DNA of 64,000 bases from Bacillaceae bacterium OF18-1A (GTDB lineage: Bacteria; Bacillota; Bacilli; Bacillales; Bacillaceae_G), in assembly GCA_027694045.1 (NCBI GenBank), contig JAQEWB010000001.1, positions 310,001 to 374,000 on the forward strand. Direction: 5' to 3'. A program made the translations under genes and the position numbers. The notes under the pieces were generated by a model that was given only the letters and a program-made list of their open reading frames with translations, made no database searches and had not been told where the DNA came from. Below, piece after piece: positions 24,424 through 32,246 of this stretch; within the stretch, counting starts at the first letter, position 1; each line of letters opens with the position of its first letter.

Positions 24424-25434
24424 ATGAAGAGTATAGAATATCAATTAAAGTTTGAAGGGATATGTAAACAATCGCTTCTTGGAGAGCTGTTGAGTGTTCC
24501 TAAACCTATAAATGGTGGGCTTTTGCATCGGATGTATGCTGTTGAAACAACAAAGGGAAAGTACGCGATAAAACTTTTAAATCCACAAATTATGGTTAGA
24601 ACGACGGCGATACAAAACTATATAAATTCAGAAAAAATAGCTACTCTCCTATCGAAAAAAGTACTAGCGCTTCCTGCTAAAAAAATTAATGGAGATTCCT
24701 TGCATGAAATTAATAATCAATTTTATCTTGTATTTGATTGGGTGGAAGGTGAAGTACGAAAAAACGATAAAATAAATCTTATGCACTGTGAAAAGATAGG
24801 TGAAATTCTTGCAGAAATACATAGAACGGATTGTTCGGAGATAGATATAACTAATGATACGTTCGATAATGAGCAAATAATAGATTGGCATTATTATTTA
24901 CTGAAGGGTAAAGAGGAATACTTGGAATGGAATGAGTTGTTTCTGAAAAACTTTGGAAATTTAAAAAGATGGAATGCAGCAGTAATTGAAGCATCTGAAA
25001 AGCTTTTAACACCAAAGGTAATAAGTCATAGAGATTTAGATCCTAAGAATGTAATGTGGGATAATAATAAACCATTACTTATCGATTGGGAATCTGCTGG
25101 TTATATAAATCCGATGCAAGATTTGCTAGAAACGGCCCTCTACTGGTCAAAAGGTGAACAAGGTGAACTTGATAAACAAAGGTTTTCTTCTTTTATAAAT
25201 GGATATAAAAATAAATCTGGTGCAATATATGCAGACTGGGAACAGGTTTTAGCAACTGGATTTTCTGGAAAGTTAGAGTGGCTTGAATATAATTTAAAAC
25301 GTTCATTGTGGCTTGAATGTGCAGACGAGGAAGAACAGCAGTTAGGAACGATTCAAGTAACTAAAACAATACAAGACATTACTGCCTATGCAAATGAAAT
25401 CCCTAAATTAGTAAATTGGTTAAATAATGAATGA
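24424..25434 (+). CDS. APH/choline kinase-like phosphotransferase
   Basis: A 336-aa protein with the aminoglycoside phosphotransferase fold. The nucleotide-binding Lys is in GKYAIKLLNP, the catalytic loop is ISHRDLDPKNVMWD, and the metal-binding Asp lies in LLIDWESAGY. The family phosphorylates small hydroxyl compounds (sugars, amino alcohols, antibiotics), and resistance activity cannot be inferred. The ATG at 24424 is better spaced from a TAGG site than the in-frame GTG at 24415. Its stop is 39 bases before the CTG-start acetyltransferase, so the two may be one transcript. Confidence 0.8.
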   Translation: MKSIEYQLKFEGICKQSLLGELLSVPKPINGGLLHRMYAVETTKGKYAIKLLNPQIMVRTTAIQNYINSEKIATLLSKKVLALPAKKINGDSLHEINNQFYLVFDWVEGEVRKNDKINLMHCEKIGEILAEIHRTDCSEIDITNDTFDNEQIIDWHYYLLKGKEEYLEWNELFLKNFGNLKRWNAAVIEASEKLLTPKVISHRDLDPKNVMWDNNKPLLIDWESAGYINPMQDLLETALYWSKGEQGELDKQRFSSFINGYKNKSGAIYADWEQVLATGFSGKLEWLEYNLKRSLWLECADEEEQQLGTIQVTKTIQDITAYANEIPKLVNWLNNE

Positions 25435-25473
25435 AATATTCAGATGTATGCGTTAGAAGGGGAGATGGGCTAA

Positions 25474-25920
25474 CTGGGAGAAATACAAATTAAGAAAATT
25501 GAAGACTTATTAGAATGTGAGAGTAATCACCTTGTCAAAGAAAGTAAAAAAGAAGGATTTCATTTCCTAACAAAATTAAGAAATGAATATGAAAACAACA
25601 TAAATACATTTCGTAAAATTGGTGAATGTTTATACGGTATTTTTCAGGATGAAGAGTTAATTGGAATAGGGGGGGTAAATGTAGATCCATATACGGAAGA
25701 TACTAAAGTTGGTCGTTTAAGAAGATTTTATATTTCAAAGGATTATCGTCGCAGAGGATTAGGGAACATGTTATTAAACCGATTATTATCTCATGCAGAA
25801 AAGTATTTTGACGTTATTGTTTTGTATACAGATACAAAGCAAGGTAATGTGTTTTATACGGCAAATGGATTTGTGAAAGGAAACTTATATAAAAGTTCTA
25901 GCCACTACAAAATATTATAG
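25474..25920 (+). CDS. GNAT acetyltransferase with apparent CUG start
   Basis: An intact 148-codon frame encodes a GNAT protein. The acetyl-CoA loop is YRRRGLGNMLLNRLL after the beta-4 strand RLRRFYIS, and it ends in the usual GFVKGNLYKSSSHYK strand. In-frame TAA lies immediately before CTG at 25474, and AAGGGGAG is nine bases upstream. The first ATG is far inside, in the acetyl-CoA loop. So translation must start at CTG, or the start codon was lost (TTG to CTG is one base). Substrate unknown. Confidence 0.7.
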   Translation: MGEIQIKKIEDLLECESNHLVKESKKEGFHFLTKLRNEYENNINTFRKIGECLYGIFQDEELIGIGGVNVDPYTEDTKVGRLRRFYISKDYRRRGLGNMLLNRLLSHAEKYFDVIVLYTDTKQGNVFYTANGFVKGNLYKSSSHYKIL

Positions 25921-25921
25921 C

Positions 25922-25955
25922 AATAGCTGTCCAAAAAACAGGTTGGGCAGCTATT
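25922..25955 (+). terminator. Terminator after CUG-start acetyltransferase
   Basis: AATAGCTGTCC pairs with GGGCAGCTATT and is followed by a TTA-rich tail. Confidence 0.65.
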
Positions 25956-26008
25956 TTATAATCTTAGAAATAATTTCATATACCGAATTATTAGTACAAA
26001 AAAGAAAA

Positions 26009-26037
26009 CCTCAGCTTTTAATAATAAGCTTATGAGG
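26009..26037 (-). terminator. Terminator after secreted 138-aa protein gene
   Basis: CCTCAGCTT pairs imperfectly with AAGCTTATGAGG; the minus strand then reads into a T-rich run. Confidence 0.65.
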
Positions 26038-26055
26038 TGTCTCTTTTTCAGTCAA

Positions 26056-26472
26056 TTACGTTTTAACTTTCATTTGTTTCAATAAAACTTTTGGGTCACC
26101 TTTTACGTAATAAAAATGTGGATTATTCTCATCATCATAAAGCATAATGTAAGGTTTTTCATTTAACGGGAGAAGAATGAGCACTTCATCAATTGTTGTA
26201 TGTAACCATTGGTTTGTAATAGGGACTGGTTTGGATAATGGAATTTTTATCATATAACCATCTTTCGGTACGACATTTAAGCTTTTAAATGGGCCAGTTA
26301 TTGCTTTTGCGTATTGTACTGCGTTTTTTTGAATAGCTGGATCTAAAGACTGTTTTTGAATGACCATTTCTTTTTGACAATCAAATACTTCAATTTGTTT
26401 ATTTGTATTTGCGAACGCATTTGTTGATAATAAGAGAAATAAAAAAGTAATGATCCCGATTTTTTTAATCAT
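26056..26472 (-). CDS. Secreted hypothetical protein, 138 aa
   Basis: Signal peptide IKKIGIITFLFLLLSTNAFA is followed by an alpha/beta domain of unknown function. It has a segment SLDPAIQKNAVQYAKAITGP and a C-terminal strand pair around MLYDDENNPHFYYVKGDPK. A GAGGTG site supports the ATG at 26472 rather than the upstream in-frame ATG at 26487. Monocistronic with its own terminator. Confidence 0.65.
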   Translation of the reverse strand: MIKKIGIITFLFLLLSTNAFANTNKQIEVFDCQKEMVIQKQSLDPAIQKNAVQYAKAITGPFKSLNVVPKDGYMIKIPLSKPVPITNQWLHTTIDEVLILLPLNEKPYIMLYDDENNPHFYYVKGDPKVLLKQMKVKT

Positions 26473-26812
26473 AATACAACACCTCATTACTACTATTCCC
26501 TTGACGGTTATAAATATTTTTCAGTCACATTTATGTAACAAAGAAGTTGTATACTGTAATTGTTTTTGTTTAAAAGCAATGAGGAAAACGTATGAAAGTA
26601 GTCATCTTAGATGATAAGCAAGATATATGAAAAATTTAATATGGAATGCGATAAGATTCGGGGGATTTTTGCAGTTCTACGTCATTACATTTGTATTGAG
26701 TAATCATATAATTAGAAACTCCTAATTTTCTCAACTTTTATATAAAATTAAAACTGAATTTTCAGTTATTTTGTTATATAGTAAAAGAGAATAATTAAGG
26801 GGAGGGAATCTT
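26473..26812 (+). other. Divergent intergenic region with a short response-regulator-like remnant
   Basis: Holds the promoters of the secreted protein (left) and the Xaa-Pro peptidase (right). On the plus strand, ATG 26592 opens a 12-aa frame MKVVILDDKQDI ending at TGA 26628-26630. The sequence resembles the first beta strand and acidic pair of a response regulator, but nothing follows. Otherwise nothing recognised. Confidence 0.4.
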
Positions 26813-28552
26813 TTGAGTAAAAAGAAAATAGCCGTTACACTTTCAGCAATGCTATCCGCCACATTTATACCTAGTTTTTCAACGGGTGTGTATGCAGATA
26901 AGAATGAAGAGACAAAGAATACAAAAATCGAGTTAGAAAATGGAATGACAAAACCGATTTACTCACTTGATGAGGCAATTATTGAAAATTTATTTGTAGA
27001 GACAGAAGTTGATAGTGATCGAGATGGGAAAAAAGACCGGGTATCGATAAAGGTTATGCGGCCAAAGACAGATGCAAATGTAAAAGTTCCGGTTATATAT
27101 GAAATGAGCCCGTATCGAGCCGGATTAAAAGATGTTCCTGTTTATAATGTAGATGAAGAATTGTATGCGTATGAAGGAAAACCGTATGGAGCAGTTAATC
27201 TGGGTTCGTACGGAAACTATTACGTGCCAAGAGGTTATGCAGTTATTTTAGGAGAGAGTATTGGTACTGGGAAATCAGATGGATGTCCTACAACTGGAGA
27301 TGAACAAGAAATACTTGGGACAAAGTCGGTCATTGATTGGGTGAATGGACGTGCGAAAGCATATACGGAAGATGGGAAAGAAGTAAATGCAAATTGGTCT
27401 ACTGGAAATGTAGGTATGACAGGAGTTTCTTACAATGGGACGTTACCGAATGCGGTTGCAACGACTGGAGTTGAAGGGTTAAAAACGATTATTCCAATCG
27501 CAGCGATTAGTAGCTGGTATGATTACTATCGGGCAAATGGTGCAGTCATTGCGCCAGGTGGATATCAAGGGGAAGATACAGACAATATGGCAGAGGCAGT
27601 GCTTACAAGGGATAACCCTGAAGTTTGCGGACAAGTTATAAAAGAGCTAACGGCTGGACAGGACCGGAAAACAGGTAATTATAATGACTTCTGGGATAAA
27701 CGTAATTATGTAAAAGATGCTAAAAATGTAAAAGCAAGTGTATTTGTTGTTCATGGTTTAAATGATTGGAACGTAAAAACGAAGCAGTTTTCACAATGGT
27801 GGGAAGCGCTAGGAGAAAATAACGTTCCTCGTAAAATGTGGTTACATCAAGGTGGTCATGGTGGCACATCAACTAATGATTGGCAAAAAACACAAAATAA
27901 ATGGCTTGATTATTGGTTGTATGGTGTTGAGAATGGAATTATGGATGAACCAATGGTCGATGTACAACGAGAAAATAAGACGTGGGAAAAATTGAAAAAT
28001 TGGCCAGATCCAGCAGCTGTACCATCAAAAGTGCGTATGTATTTAAGTAATAAAGCTGCTAATTTACCATTAAGTATGGGATCTATTAATAAAGTGTTTT
28101 CATTCGTAGATGATGCGAAAATGAAATCGAATCAATTAGTAGCAAACCCAGAACTAGAAGTAGCAAATCGTTTAGTATATACAATGCCTGTACTTCAAAA
28201 AGATACACGCATAAGTGGTACACCGAAGATTTCGATTACAGGAAATATTGATCGATCTGTATCAAATTTAACAACGTTACTAGTAGATTATGGCGGAGCG
28301 AAGCCTGAAATTGTAACGAGGGGCTGGATGGATCCACAAAACTTAAGTAGTATAGAAAATTCAACAGCGCTTCAACCAGGTAAAGATTATACATTTACAT
28401 GGGATATGCAGCCAGATGATTATGTATTTAAAGCAGGGCATCAAATCGGAGTTGTTTTAATCGCTAGTGACTATGACTATACAATTAGACCGAAGGCGGG
28501 AACGAAGCTTACAGTGAAATTAAGTGAAGTGACGTTACCGCTTGTGAAATAA
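26813..28552 (+). CDS. Secreted Xaa-Pro dipeptidyl-peptidase-like serine hydrolase (S15/CocE)
   Basis: A 579-aa exported alpha/beta-hydrolase. The signal peptide runs over about residues 1-29. The nucleophile Ser is in VGMTGVSYNGTLPN, the acid Asp in HGLNDWNVK, and the His in LHQGGHGGTS. The C-terminal beta-sandwich domain (from about residue 400) is typical of X-Pro peptidase/CocE enzymes. It probably releases X-Pro dipeptides or cleaves esters outside the cell. The start is TTG at 26813 behind GGGGAGGG. A long perfect palindrome follows. Confidence 0.85.
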   Translation: MSKKKIAVTLSAMLSATFIPSFSTGVYADKNEETKNTKIELENGMTKPIYSLDEAIIENLFVETEVDSDRDGKKDRVSIKVMRPKTDANVKVPVIYEMSPYRAGLKDVPVYNVDEELYAYEGKPYGAVNLGSYGNYYVPRGYAVILGESIGTGKSDGCPTTGDEQEILGTKSVIDWVNGRAKAYTEDGKEVNANWSTGNVGMTGVSYNGTLPNAVATTGVEGLKTIIPIAAISSWYDYYRANGAVIAPGGYQGEDTDNMAEAVLTRDNPEVCGQVIKELTAGQDRKTGNYNDFWDKRNYVKDAKNVKASVFVVHGLNDWNVKTKQFSQWWEALGENNVPRKMWLHQGGHGGTSTNDWQKTQNKWLDYWLYGVENGIMDEPMVDVQRENKTWEKLKNWPDPAAVPSKVRMYLSNKAANLPLSMGSINKVFSFVDDAKMKSNQLVANPELEVANRLVYTMPVLQKDTRISGTPKISITGNIDRSVSNLTTLLVDYGGAKPEIVTRGWMDPQNLSSIENSTALQPGKDYTFTWDMQPDDYVFKAGHQIGVVLIASDYDYTIRPKAGTKLTVKLSEVTLPLVK

Positions 28553-28560
28553 AGGGTTAA

Positions 28561-28594
28561 TGACAAAGAGCTTACTATAGTAAGCTCTTTGTCA
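28561..28594. terminator. 34-bp perfect palindrome after the S15 hydrolase gene
   Basis: TGACAAAGAGCTTACTA and its exact complement. There is no long T-run, so it may act as a processing or stabilising stem or as a weak terminator. Confidence 0.6.
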
Positions 28595-28629
28595 TTTGAA
28601 ATGATACGGTATATAACTGTGGTGATTTA

Positions 28630-28905
28630 TTATGAACTTTTATTGGTTAGAAAAAAACTTATAACAAATAAAACTATTGCATTAATGATTAAAATTCCTC
28701 CAAAGGTAAGTCCAGCAATCCCTCCAGCGAATCCATCTCCTACTTTTTCACCAATTATGTGCAAAGTGGTGAAGAAAACAAAGGGAGAAGAAAGAATGAA
28801 AATACAACTAGCAATTTTCAATGTTTGCTTATATTTCTTTGCTATAAAGAAAATTAGCGTATTAAAAGCGATAAGAAGAAAAAGAAATCCAATTAATGAA
28901 TTCAT
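28630..28905 (-). CDS. Small membrane protein, three TM segments
   Basis: A 91-aa protein beginning MNSLIGFLFLLIAFNTLIFF, with two further hydrophobic stretches, a Gly-rich turn (EKVGDGFAGGIAGLTFGGIL) and a basic C-terminus. Function unknown. AAGGAGG is followed by two adjacent ATGs (28908, 28905); the second is better spaced. Monocistronic. Confidence 0.6.
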   Translation of the reverse strand: MNSLIGFLFLLIAFNTLIFFIAKKYKQTLKIASCIFILSSPFVFFTTLHIIGEKVGDGFAGGIAGLTFGGILIINAIVLFVISFFLTNKSS

Positions 28906-29128
28906 CATATCCTCCTTCTGAGAATTTCACATGTTTATTTTGAAGGGAATATTATACAATATGATTACATTCTATGGAAATAAGTATTACCAAGAACGTT
29001 TTTTTAAAATTTTCGAAGAAACGTTAGAAGTGGTACGAGTCATTATTCCATTTCTTTAAGAATAATTTTAAAGTTGATACAAAAGTGACTACCTTATTTT
29101 CAATCTTATGTGGTTCGGAGGGGAAAAT

Positions 29129-29689
29129 ATGAAATTCATAATAATATTCGGCCCACAAGCAGTTGGGAAAATGACAGTTGGGCAAGAGTTGGCAAAACTG
29201 ACAGGTTTAAAAATTTTTCATAACCATATGACAATCGATTTAGTAAGTCCCATTTTTGATTACAGTACGAAAGAAGCTCAAAGATTAGTAAAGTTGTTTC
29301 GTAATGAAATGTTTGAAGAAGTATCTAAAAGTGATTTATACGGAATGATTTTTACGTACGTATGGGCATTTGACATGCAATCTGATTGGGATTATATACA
29401 TCACATAACAGGCATTTTTGAGTCAAAAGGTGGGACAGTATATTTTGTAGAGCTCGAAGCCGAATTAGATGAAAGATTAGAACGGAATAAAAGTCCACAT
29501 AGATTAGAGCATAAACCGAAAAAAAGAGATATTGAATGGTCGGAAAAAAATTTAAAAGAAACGATGCAAAATCATAGACTAAATTCTCTTTATGGTGAAA
29601 TTGAAAAAGAAGAGTATATAAAAATTAATAATACTCATTTAAGTGCGCAGGAAGTAGCTATAATGATTAAAGAGAAGTTTCAATTATAG
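29129..29689 (+). CDS. P-loop kinase-like protein (AAA/shikimate-kinase-like)
   Basis: A 186-aa protein. Walker A is FGPQAVGKMTVGQEL at the N-terminus, followed by FHNHMTIDLV. A lid-like basic region SPHRLEHKPKKRDIEW lies in the C-terminal third. It resembles small nucleotide-dependent kinases; the substrate is unknown. GGAGGGG supports the ATG at 29129, not the longer frame from 29108. Confidence 0.7.
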   Translation: MKFIIIFGPQAVGKMTVGQELAKLTGLKIFHNHMTIDLVSPIFDYSTKEAQRLVKLFRNEMFEEVSKSDLYGMIFTYVWAFDMQSDWDYIHHITGIFESKGGTVYFVELEAELDERLERNKSPHRLEHKPKKRDIEWSEKNLKETMQNHRLNSLYGEIEKEEYIKINNTHLSAQEVAIMIKEKFQL

Positions 29690-29820
29690 AATCTTTATAT
29701 ACTTCACTGTCCAAGCATTCTCCTAATAACTACATATACTATGTGTGTTAAAATCGGTCAATGTTTTAACTGAGACTGTTTTTATATATAGGACTATTTA
29801 GGGAAATAGGAGGAATTAAT

Positions 29821-30084
29821 TTGGCAAGCGAAGAACAAGGAGTAGTTGAAAATCAAGTATATTCAAATCGGGTAGTTAGGTCAGAATTTGATAAAAATTG
29901 GAGAACTTGTATTTCAAAGAGTGGCTATGTAATCTATGAAGCTACAAGTAATCATGCAGAAGTAGTAGTGTTACTTTCAGATGGTTCAAGTAAGTTATTA
30001 ATTTTTGAAAAAGGTGGTCAAGTAATAGTAGGTGGTGGCGGAACGAGTCATTACAGTAAACCGCATGTTGCAAAAAACATTTAA
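29821..30084 (+). CDS. Hypothetical protein, 87 aa
   Basis: The start is TTG at 29821 behind AGGAGG. MASEEQGVVENQVYSNRVVR is followed by a beta-rich middle and a Gly-rich end (KGGQVIVGGGGTSHYSK). No domain recognised; probably soluble. A strong terminator follows. Confidence 0.55.
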   Translation: MASEEQGVVENQVYSNRVVRSEFDKNWRTCISKSGYVIYEATSNHAEVVVLLSDGSSKLLIFEKGGQVIVGGGGTSHYSKPHVAKNI

Positions 30085-30141
30085 GATAAAACATGTGAAT
30101 CGATAAAATGTCAAATGAATATCATATAAGAAAGATAATTA

Positions 30142-30178
30142 AGAAAAAGCATTTCCTATTTTGGGAAATGCTTTTTCT
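30142..30178 (+). terminator. Terminator after 87-aa gene
   Basis: AGAAAAAGCATTTCC pairs with GGAAATGCTTTTTCT. Confidence 0.85.
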
Positions 30179-30303
30179 ATGTTATAGTATAATAGTGTTT
30201 CTAGTAGGTGTTATTTTAATATATTGTTAGTTTTGTTATGTATTATTTTTATATTAAATAAACACTCACAGTATTTTTTATATAAGGAGTAATAATTAGA
30301 GAA

Positions 30304-30534
30304 ATGAAAAATATAGATTTTATACTAGAGAGTGATGAGACGTTAAAACCGTCAGAAAGATTAGTACTATTATTATTAGAGAAGCATAGAATGTTATATA
30401 CGAACGATCTGTTAGCATTATCTAATTTATCATATAAAACGTTAACGGATTCTTTATCGGCACTTGTTGTGAGATCTTATGTTTTAAAGGAAACAGGTAA
30501 GGGAAGAAGGCAAAATTGTTATAGATTAGTTTAG
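30304..30534 (+). CDS. Small winged-helix DNA-binding protein, 76 aa
   Basis: The whole protein is one HTH domain: LKPSERLVLLLLEKHRMLYT, then the recognition region ALSNLSYKTLTDSLSAL and wing KETGKGRRQNCYRL. It resembles the minimal MarR/DprA-type winged helix. It may regulate local genes. The AAGGAG site lies 14 bases before the ATG at 30304, too far to be ideal. An in-frame ATT at 30295 is better spaced, so the true start is uncertain. Confidence 0.65.
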   Translation: MKNIDFILESDETLKPSERLVLLLLEKHRMLYTNDLLALSNLSYKTLTDSLSALVVRSYVLKETGKGRRQNCYRLV

Positions 30535-30664
30535 TTTTTATGATCTAATACATATTTTTTCAAATGTAAGGGTAAATCTCATTTTTATTTTCGAATGATA
30601 AAAATCTAGAAATTATAACCATATTGAGTGCATATAAAACACTTAATTGTTGAATATATAATTT

Positions 30665-30740
30665 TATTTCATTTTTATAATTGTAGTTCAATTTAAACCG
30701 GGAATAATATAATTATTTAAATAATTATAAAAATGAAATA
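30665..30740. repeat. 76-bp element with 18-bp terminal inverted repeats
   Basis: TATTTCATTTTTATAATT at the left matches AATTATAAAAATGAAATA at the right exactly. Inside lies a second perfect palindrome (TAATTATTTAAATAATTA). It could fold as a long hairpin, or be a small non-autonomous element. Confidence 0.55.
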
Positions 30741-30745
30741 CAAAA

Positions 30746-30772
30746 ACAACCTTTCTAACAAACGGGTTGTTT
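30746..30772 (+). terminator. Terminator hairpin in the 30.5-31.2 kb gap
   Basis: AACAACC pairs with GGTTGTT, followed by TTTT. It may serve the winged-helix gene. Confidence 0.6.
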
Positions 30773-30878
30773 TTTATTGGAATAATATTATTATGTAAAC
30801 TATCGAAATGAGTTATATCATTATTCATGAACTAAAAAGAGTGTTTGGATTAGTATATAGGTTCATTATTGTAATGAA

Positions 30879-31004
30879 ATGAATGAGGATCATACACTAG
30901 TTTTTGAGTTGAATATTCCTGTAATGGAATGTGCCAACAGTGATAAAGCTGCTTTTGGTTTATATGCTAATCTGTATTTTACAGAGAAGATTACTAAGAA
31001 CTAA
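30879..31004 (+). pseudogene. 41-codon coding relic
   Basis: The frame MNEDHTLVFELNIPVMECAN continues SDKAAFGLYANLYFTEKITK to TAA 31002. It has no ribosome site, and the frame stays open upstream (VHYCNE), so it looks like the 3' end of a lost gene. Family not recognised. Confidence 0.3.
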
Positions 31005-31224
31005 AACTCTTCTACAATAGTAGAAAAAGAATAACATAAACTACTATTTTATTGCAGCATACATAAAAAAAATCGATGTAAATATGGAAATGTCGTCGAA
31101 TGCTATCTTTAATTGGTTAATTTGTGAGATATTTTTGTGAAGGAGCTTATTTTATAAGAATAGAAATTAGTTAATAAGATCGTGCCGATGGCAGTGAAAA
31201 AATATGGATTAGGGGGATTTGATT

Positions 31225-31581
31225 ATGAGGAAACTCAAAAGAGTAAATGTTCCTAATATACCAGAGCAACCATCACAGCCTAATGAGAATCGAGCTATTA
31301 ATAAGAAAAAAATAAGGCGCTTCATATTAATGTTTATTTTTATTGCGGCGACTACTTTGTATGTTCAATTTATTTTAACGAAACAACAAGAAGTAATTAA
31401 TAAAAAGAAAGATACAATTACGAGTCAAAAAAAACAATTAGTATCTTTAAAGAAAGATAAAGGTTCTTTAAAGACTAACATAGAGAATTTAACAGATAAT
31501 GAAGAAGAGATTTTGAAGTTTGCAAGAAAAGAGTATCAATTTTCTAAGTCGAATGAAACGATTTTTGTATTATCAAAGTAA
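31225..31581 (+). CDS. DivIC/FtsB-like septum formation initiator paralogue
   Basis: A 118-aa bitopic membrane protein. It has a basic cytoplasmic N-terminus with Pro-rich stretch, one membrane segment (FILMFIFIAATTLYVQFIL, about residues 33-51) and an extracellular coiled coil (EVINKKKDTITSQKKQLVSL and on). A typical ending EEILKFARKEYQFSKSNETI follows. This is the DivIC/FtsB pattern of divisome proteins. The housekeeping divIC of bacilli sits near spoIIE, so this is probably a second copy. AGGGGG lies eight bases before the ATG at 31225. Confidence 0.75.
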   Translation: MRKLKRVNVPNIPEQPSQPNENRAINKKKIRRFILMFIFIAATTLYVQFILTKQQEVINKKKDTITSQKKQLVSLKKDKGSLKTNIENLTDNEEEILKFARKEYQFSKSNETIFVLSK

Positions 31582-31583
31582 TG

Positions 31584-31609
31584 AAACAGTTAGCGGTAGC
31601 TAACTGTTT
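31584..31609 (+). terminator. Terminator after divIC-like gene
   Basis: AAACAGTTAGC pairs with GCTAACTGTTT, then T-run. Confidence 0.85.
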
Positions 31610-31789
31610 TTTTGTAAAGAGGCAGAGAGATGGTATGATACAGGGAATTAGAGCATCATTTTAGGTGTATAGTTGAGGTTTTCAGCTATCAAATTACCGA
31701 GTATCTTTAAATATGGAATAAAGGTTGTTAAAATTCTGATAATTTTATATAATGTGCGTAAGCGGATACATTTTTTAATCAACGTTGAG

Positions 31790-31822
31790 TTTATCCCGCA
31801 TTAACGGGCAGTAAGAAACCCG
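31790..31822 (+). repeat. bcr1-type repeat, copy F (left end only)
   Basis: TTTATCCCGCATTAACGGGC followed by AGTAAGAAACCCG, then unrelated sequence. It lies about 30 bases before the DUF3870 start, within its leader. Confidence 0.75.
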
Positions 31823-31851
31823 TTATCTTCGTATAAGAAAGGAAGATAGTT

Positions 31852-32178
31852 GTGTACGCTTCAAATACTATTTATGTCGTAGGAGATGCGAAGGCACCTC
31901 AAAATAATCCTATTACCGAAAAGTTTAAAAGCTATTTTGTAGCATTTGTGCTTGTAAAGGAGACAGGGGAAATTATAGATGCAGATTGCTCAGCGACAAT
32001 CGCATTAACATCACAATTCGTTAAATATTTATTTCTTCATAAAAATATTAATGACCCAGCGTTAGTAGTAGAAATAAAAAATCGTTATTTCGGTTCATCT
32101 CAAAAGGCGTTATTAGTAGCGCTAAAAGATGCACAGAAAAAATATAATCAGATTGCTGCTTTGTCTACCCAATCATAG
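31852..32178 (+). CDS. DUF3870 family protein
   Basis: A 108-aa soluble protein with the family block NTIYVVGDAKAPQNNPITEK, then YFVAFVLVKETGEIIDADCS and a C-terminal helix (QKALLVALKDAQKKYNQI). In other firmicutes DUF3870 proteins often accompany amino acid or hydantoin metabolism genes; here a dipeptide epimerase follows. The start is GTG at 31852 with GAAAGGAAG upstream. A strong terminator separates it from ykfB. Confidence 0.8.
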   Translation: MYASNTIYVVGDAKAPQNNPITEKFKSYFVAFVLVKETGEIIDADCSATIALTSQFVKYLFLHKNINDPALVVEIKNRYFGSSQKALLVALKDAQKKYNQIAALSTQS

Positions 32179-32181
32179 ACA

Positions 32182-32217
32182 AAATCCAGCTGTAAGCATG
32201 TTCTTACAGCTGGATTT
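32182..32217 (+). terminator. Terminator between DUF3870 gene and ykfB
   Basis: AAATCCAGCTGTAAG pairs with CTTACAGCTGGATTT; T-run follows. Confidence 0.9.
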
Positions 32218-32246
32218 TTTTATTGGACAATGAAAGGATGAACGAT

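Larger units (their letters stand above)
30535..31224 (+). other. Long intergenic region with inverted repeat, terminator and ORF relic
   Basis: About 690 bases. It contains an 18-bp perfect inverted repeat (30665-30682 with 30723-30740), a terminator hairpin (30746-30772), and a 41-codon coding relic (30879-31004). The rest is AT-rich with no further signal that I can support. Confidence 0.6.

Noticed and set aside
26592-26630. MKVVILDDKQDI as a response regulator
   Set aside because: Only 12 codons and then TGA. Nothing of the remaining receiver domain follows, so at most a remnant.
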